A stretch of 64,000 bases of DNA, taken from Manis javanica (Eukaryota > Chordata > Mammalia > Pholidota > Manidae). Shown here piece after piece: positions 60,536 to 64,000 of this stretch (position 1 is its first letter; each line of letters begins with the position of its first letter). The notes beneath the pieces are model-generated. The model was not told the DNA's origin, did not search any database, and saw only the letters and a program-made list of their open reading frames with translations. Where the stretch lies: the NCBI RefSeq assembly GCF_040802235.1, contig NC_133156.1:111258173-111322172 (forward strand), written 5' to 3'. The position numbers and the translations under genes are program-made.

Positions 60536-61193
60536 ATATATACATTTTCTTTATTCATTTTTCCAAAAACAGATGTCTTTGGCTTTTGTCTTTCCATATC
60601 TTGGCTGCAGTGAGCATGAAGTGCAGATAACTCAAGTTCCTGTTTTCATTTCCTTTGGATATATACCCAGAAGTGGGATTGCCTGGATCATATGGTAGTT
60701 CTATTTTAAATTTTTTGAGGAACTTCCATACTGTTTTCCACAGTGGCTGTACCAGTTTACATTTCCACCAACAGTGCACAAAGTGTTCCCTTTTTTCTAT
60801 ATCTTCTCCAACACTGTTATCTTGTCTTTTCTATGATAGCTATTCTGAAAGGTGTGAGGTGGTATCTCCTTATGGTGTTGATTTTCATTTCTATGATGAT
60901 TAGTGATTTTGAGTGTCTTTTCACGTATTTTTTTTTTGCGTTTGTATGACTTCTTTGGAAAAATGTCTGTTCAGGTCCTCTGCCCATTTTTTAACCCAGC
61001 AGTTTTTTTGATGTTGAGTTAAATGGGTTCCTTGTATATTTTGGATATTAACCCCTTATGAGATATATGGTTTGCAAATATTGTCTGCCAATCCATAAGC
61101 TGCTTTTTCATTTTGTTGACAGTTTCCATTGTTGTGCAGAAGCTTTTTAGTTTGTGATGTAATCCCACTTGTTGAAATAAGCCCACACATGTA

Positions 61194-62640
61194 CAAGCAT
61201 ACTTGAAGATATTGTGGGTTCAGTTCCAGACTACTACAATAAAATGAATATTGCAATTAAGTGAATCAAGTGAATTTTTTGGTTTCCCAGTGGATTTAAA
61301 AGTTATGTTTACTCTATACTTTCATCTCTTAAGTGTGTAATAGCATTATGTCTAAAAAATGTATACACTTTAATTAAAAAATACTTTATTGCTAAAAAAT
61401 GTGAACTATCATCTGAACTTTCAGTGAGTTGTAATCTTTTTGCTCATGCAGGGTCTTGCCTCAATGTTGATGGCTGCTAACCCATCAGAGTGGTGGTTGC
61501 TGATGGTTGGTGTGGCTCTGGCAATTTCTTAAAGTAAGACAACAGTGAAGTTTGTTGCATTGATTGACTTCTCCTTTCATGAACAATTTCTATGTAACAT
61601 GTGGTGGTGTTCAATAGCATTTTACCCATAGTAGAACTTCCAAATTGGAGTCAATTGTCTCAGACTCTGCTGCTGCCTTATCATATAAGTTTATGTAATA
61701 TTTTAAATCCTTTGTTGTCATTTCAACAATCTTCATGGTATCTTCACTGGGAGTAGATTACATTTGCCCATTCATAAGAAGCAGCTTCCCATACATTCAA
61801 TTTTATCACGATGTTGCAACCATTCAGTCACACATTCAGGCTCCACTTCTATTGCTAATTCTCTTGTTATTTCCACCACATCTGCAGTTACTTCTTGCAC
61901 TGAAGTCTTGAACCTCTTTGAAATCATGCACGAGGGTTGGATTCAACTTCTTCCAAACTCCTGTTCATGTTGGTATTTTGCCCCTCTTTATCTATCCTGA
62001 ATGTTCTTAATGACATGTAGAATGGTGAATCCTTTCCAGAACATTTTCAATTGACTTTTCCCAGATCCACTAGAGGAATCATTGTCTATGGCAGCTACAT
62101 GCTTATATTTCCTTAATAGTAAGACTTAAAAGTCAAAATCACTCCTTGATCCATGGTCTGCAGAATGGATGCTGTATTAGCAGCCATAAAAACATGAATT
62201 TCATCATACAACTCCATCAGAGCTCTTGGGTAACCAAGTGTATTGTCCACAAGCAGTCATATTTTGAAAGGAATTTTTTTTTCTCAAAGCAGTAGGTCTC
62301 AACAGTGGACTTAAAATATTCAGTAAACCATGTTGTAAATGGATGTGCAGTCATCCAAGCTCTGTTGTTCCATGTATAGGGCACAGACAGAGTAGATTTA
62401 ATATCATCCTTAAGGGCCCTAGGATTTTTGGAATGGTCAATGAGCATTGTTTTCAACTTAAAGTCCCCAGCTGCCTTAGCCCCTAGCAAGAGAGTCAGCC
62501 TGCCCTTTGAAGCTTTGAATCTAAGATTGATTTCTCTCTAGTTATGAAAATCCTAGATGGCATCTTCTTCCAATAGAAGGCTATTTTTTCTACATTGTAA
62601 ATCTGTTGTTTAGTGCATCCACCTTCATTAATAATCTTAG
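61194..62640 (-). mobile_element. Tigger1 DNA transposon, half element with transposase remnant
   Basis: Starting at the degenerate terminal repeat CAAGCATACTTGAAGATATT (61194), about 1.45 kb match the 3' part of Tigger1, a Tc1/mariner pogo-like transposon. The transposase runs on the minus strand. The family phrase SILQ-MDQG is readable near 62145-62185 (here SILQTMDQG), and the longest open remnant is 62489-62217 with [18 protein letters not shown]. The 5' half and the second terminal repeat are missing beyond 62640. Cut-and-paste activity is long extinct. Confidence 0.9.
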
Positions 62641-62790
62641 CTCAAAATGGGTTAAAGACTTGAAACAAACCATAAGACTCCTAGAAGAAAACTCAGTGAA
62701 AAAGCTCTTTGACATTGTTCTTGGCAATGATACTGTGGATATGATTCCAAAAGCATAAGCAAAAAGAGTAACAATAAATAAGAAAATATT
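62638..62790 (+). mobile_element. L1 ORF2 fragment, plus strand
   Basis: AGCTCAAAATGGGTTAAAGA, AGACTCCTAGAAGAAAACTC and GACATTGTTCTTGGCAATGA are sense L1 ORF2. The piece directly abuts the broken Tigger1, so a rearrangement or insertion joined them. Confidence 0.75.
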
Positions 62791-64000
62791 TCTCAAAACT
62801 GTAAGTTATCTGCCAGTACAGAAAGTATAGGCCTTTCCTTTCTACTTCTTTTTCCTTCCCCAAACACTCCAGTTAAGCAGATAAAAATATATGTGAAAGC
62901 CAGTGAGCAACCAAAGAAAAAAAATCCAACCACTCCCCCAAATCCCTAAAACTTTCCGAAACCCAGAAAGTCTCCCTCTTCTCTTTTCTGCTTTCACAAA
63001 CTCTGTTCACCATTATTGGAGAATGCTTCCCTTGAACTAGCCTTTCTCATCATTTTGCCCATCACTGCAGCTCTGTCCCTGTGTTCCTCCACCTCGCAAA
63101 CTACACTTCTCTTCAGGACCTTCAAAAACTTAATGTTTGTGCTTCATTTGAGCCAAATTACATACTGCTTAGTAGTTGTGTATTTTTTTTTAATTAGTAA
63201 GATTGTGTGCTTCTTGAAGGTAGAGAAGATTATGCCTTCCCTAGAAGGTAGGGCTGTGATTTCCAAAAAAAGCAGCTTCCCAATGAAAATATATTGACTG
63301 ATGATTGATTTTTGCCTTAGTTATATAGCTCAGAATTTTCCTGCTTGCCAAGTCCTGTTTCTAGCCAACATGGGATTATGTGTGGCACCTGGGGACAAAA
63401 ATAGCATGAACTAAAAACTAGTAATCCTATGAACTCATTTAGACCAAAGGCTTAATTATGCCATCAACTGAGCCTTTTATCTAAACTGAGTTGCAGTAAG
63501 CAACAAAGTGGTGAGTTTCATTTGCTTTGTTTGCTTTGGCTACTGTATATAGTGTAAGGAACTCAAGTCAGAATGAAAGAGAAGCAAAGGATCTGCATAG
63601 GACAGGTAGCTTTTATCTAGTCATGTTGGCCAAAGTGTGTATCACTGAACAATTTTTTTGCCCATTCTGTGTGGGGAAACAAGCATCAGACAATTTCTTT
63701 CGTGATAGACTGGAACTAGTCTGGGAATGTTACTTTCTAATGTCTAATTTTCATCATTTATAAATCAAAAGGCTAAGTGGTCCTGTCCCTGGAGATGGAG
63801 ATGGCCATGTGCCAGTGGGGGAGGTAGAAATAAGAAAGGGGGTGTGATCTCATTTCTGTCAAATGGCTTGGCTCTTTTTCCTCCTTCCTCACTACATCCT
63901 ACCCTCTGAGGGCCATCAGCTAGAAGAACCTGGTGACCAGTGGCAAAGCCTGTTGGCATGCCAAAAGGGAATTACTTCTACCTCCTAGAAACTTCTTCAA
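62791..64000. other. Unique stretch at the window end
   Basis: Nothing recognised; short open frames lack coding features. Confidence 0.5.

Larger units (their letters stand above)
59940..61175 (-). mobile_element. Old L1 (L1MA-like) fragment with nested microsatellites
   Basis: Reverse-complemented L1 3' UTR (CAGCTTTATTGAGACATAAT, TTAAGGTGTATAACATGATG) leads into the ORF2 C terminus. A remnant at 60779-60555 reads CWWKCKLVQPLWKTVWKFLK. Two microsatellites (60079-60124 and 60455-60534) sit inside it. The copy is dead. Confidence 0.85.

Noticed and set aside
60382-60698. Frames across the TA/CA tract
   Set aside because: They are simple-repeat translations inside an L1 fragment.
1-64000. Exons of the expected neighbours NDUFS4, MOCS2 or ARL15
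   Set aside because: None was recognised. In human these genes lie tens of kilobases or more from FST, so absence is expected.
1-64000. tRNA, rRNA, CRISPR or bacterial operon features
   Set aside because: No cloverleaf, rRNA core or spaced repeat array was seen, and the sequence is clearly mammalian.

Overview
This is a stretch of placental-mammal nuclear DNA. It is AT-rich intergenic sequence with one confidently identified protein-coding gene, follistatin (FST), on the minus strand. The rest is mostly interspersed repeats and unique non-coding DNA. There are no operons, ribosome binding sites, CRISPR arrays or bacterial signatures.

FST occupies about 27375-33640. All six coding exons can be placed to the base with GT/AG splice sites: exon 1 33389-33473, exon 2 31384-31575, exon 3 30728-30946, exon 4 30171-30395, exon 5 29275-29505, exon 6 28470-28552. 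They sum to 1035 nt, which is 344 codons plus TAA. The protein is signal peptide, N-terminal domain, three follistatin domains and an acidic tail. A second acceptor at 28815 yields the 317-residue isoform by forming a TGA across the splice junction. The 3' UTR (27376-28469) has AU-rich elements and two poly(A) signals. The 5' end lies in a CpG island that extends upstream to about 34700. FST is secreted and neutralises activin and related TGF-beta ligands. No neighbouring gene is visible.

Left flank (1-27 kb): MLT1 LTRs, L2, MIR and MER5A relics, an ERV LTR, a hAT MITE, a 5'-truncated L1 on the minus strand (6183-10114) with broken ORF2, and a 0.56-kb non-coding retroposon (1948-2504) with a perfect 17-bp target-site duplication. 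A 213-bp inverted repeat sits at 22010-22884. Right flank (35.7-64 kb): unique DNA to about 39 kb, then several minus-strand L1 fragments, one with an apparent 3' transduction (45976-46345). These are followed by a GC-rich, retrocopy-like block (52289-53118) and a half Tigger1 DNA transposon (61194-62640). About 13 kb around FST has no recognisable transposon insertion.

Lineage: the FST protein is mammalian. The repeats include no Alu, B1/B2, Bov or carnivore tRNA-Lys SINEs; MIR is the only SINE recognised. From memory I associate the L1 3' end and the 0.56-kb retroposon with pangolin (Pholidota) assemblies. That is a recollection, not something the sequence proves.
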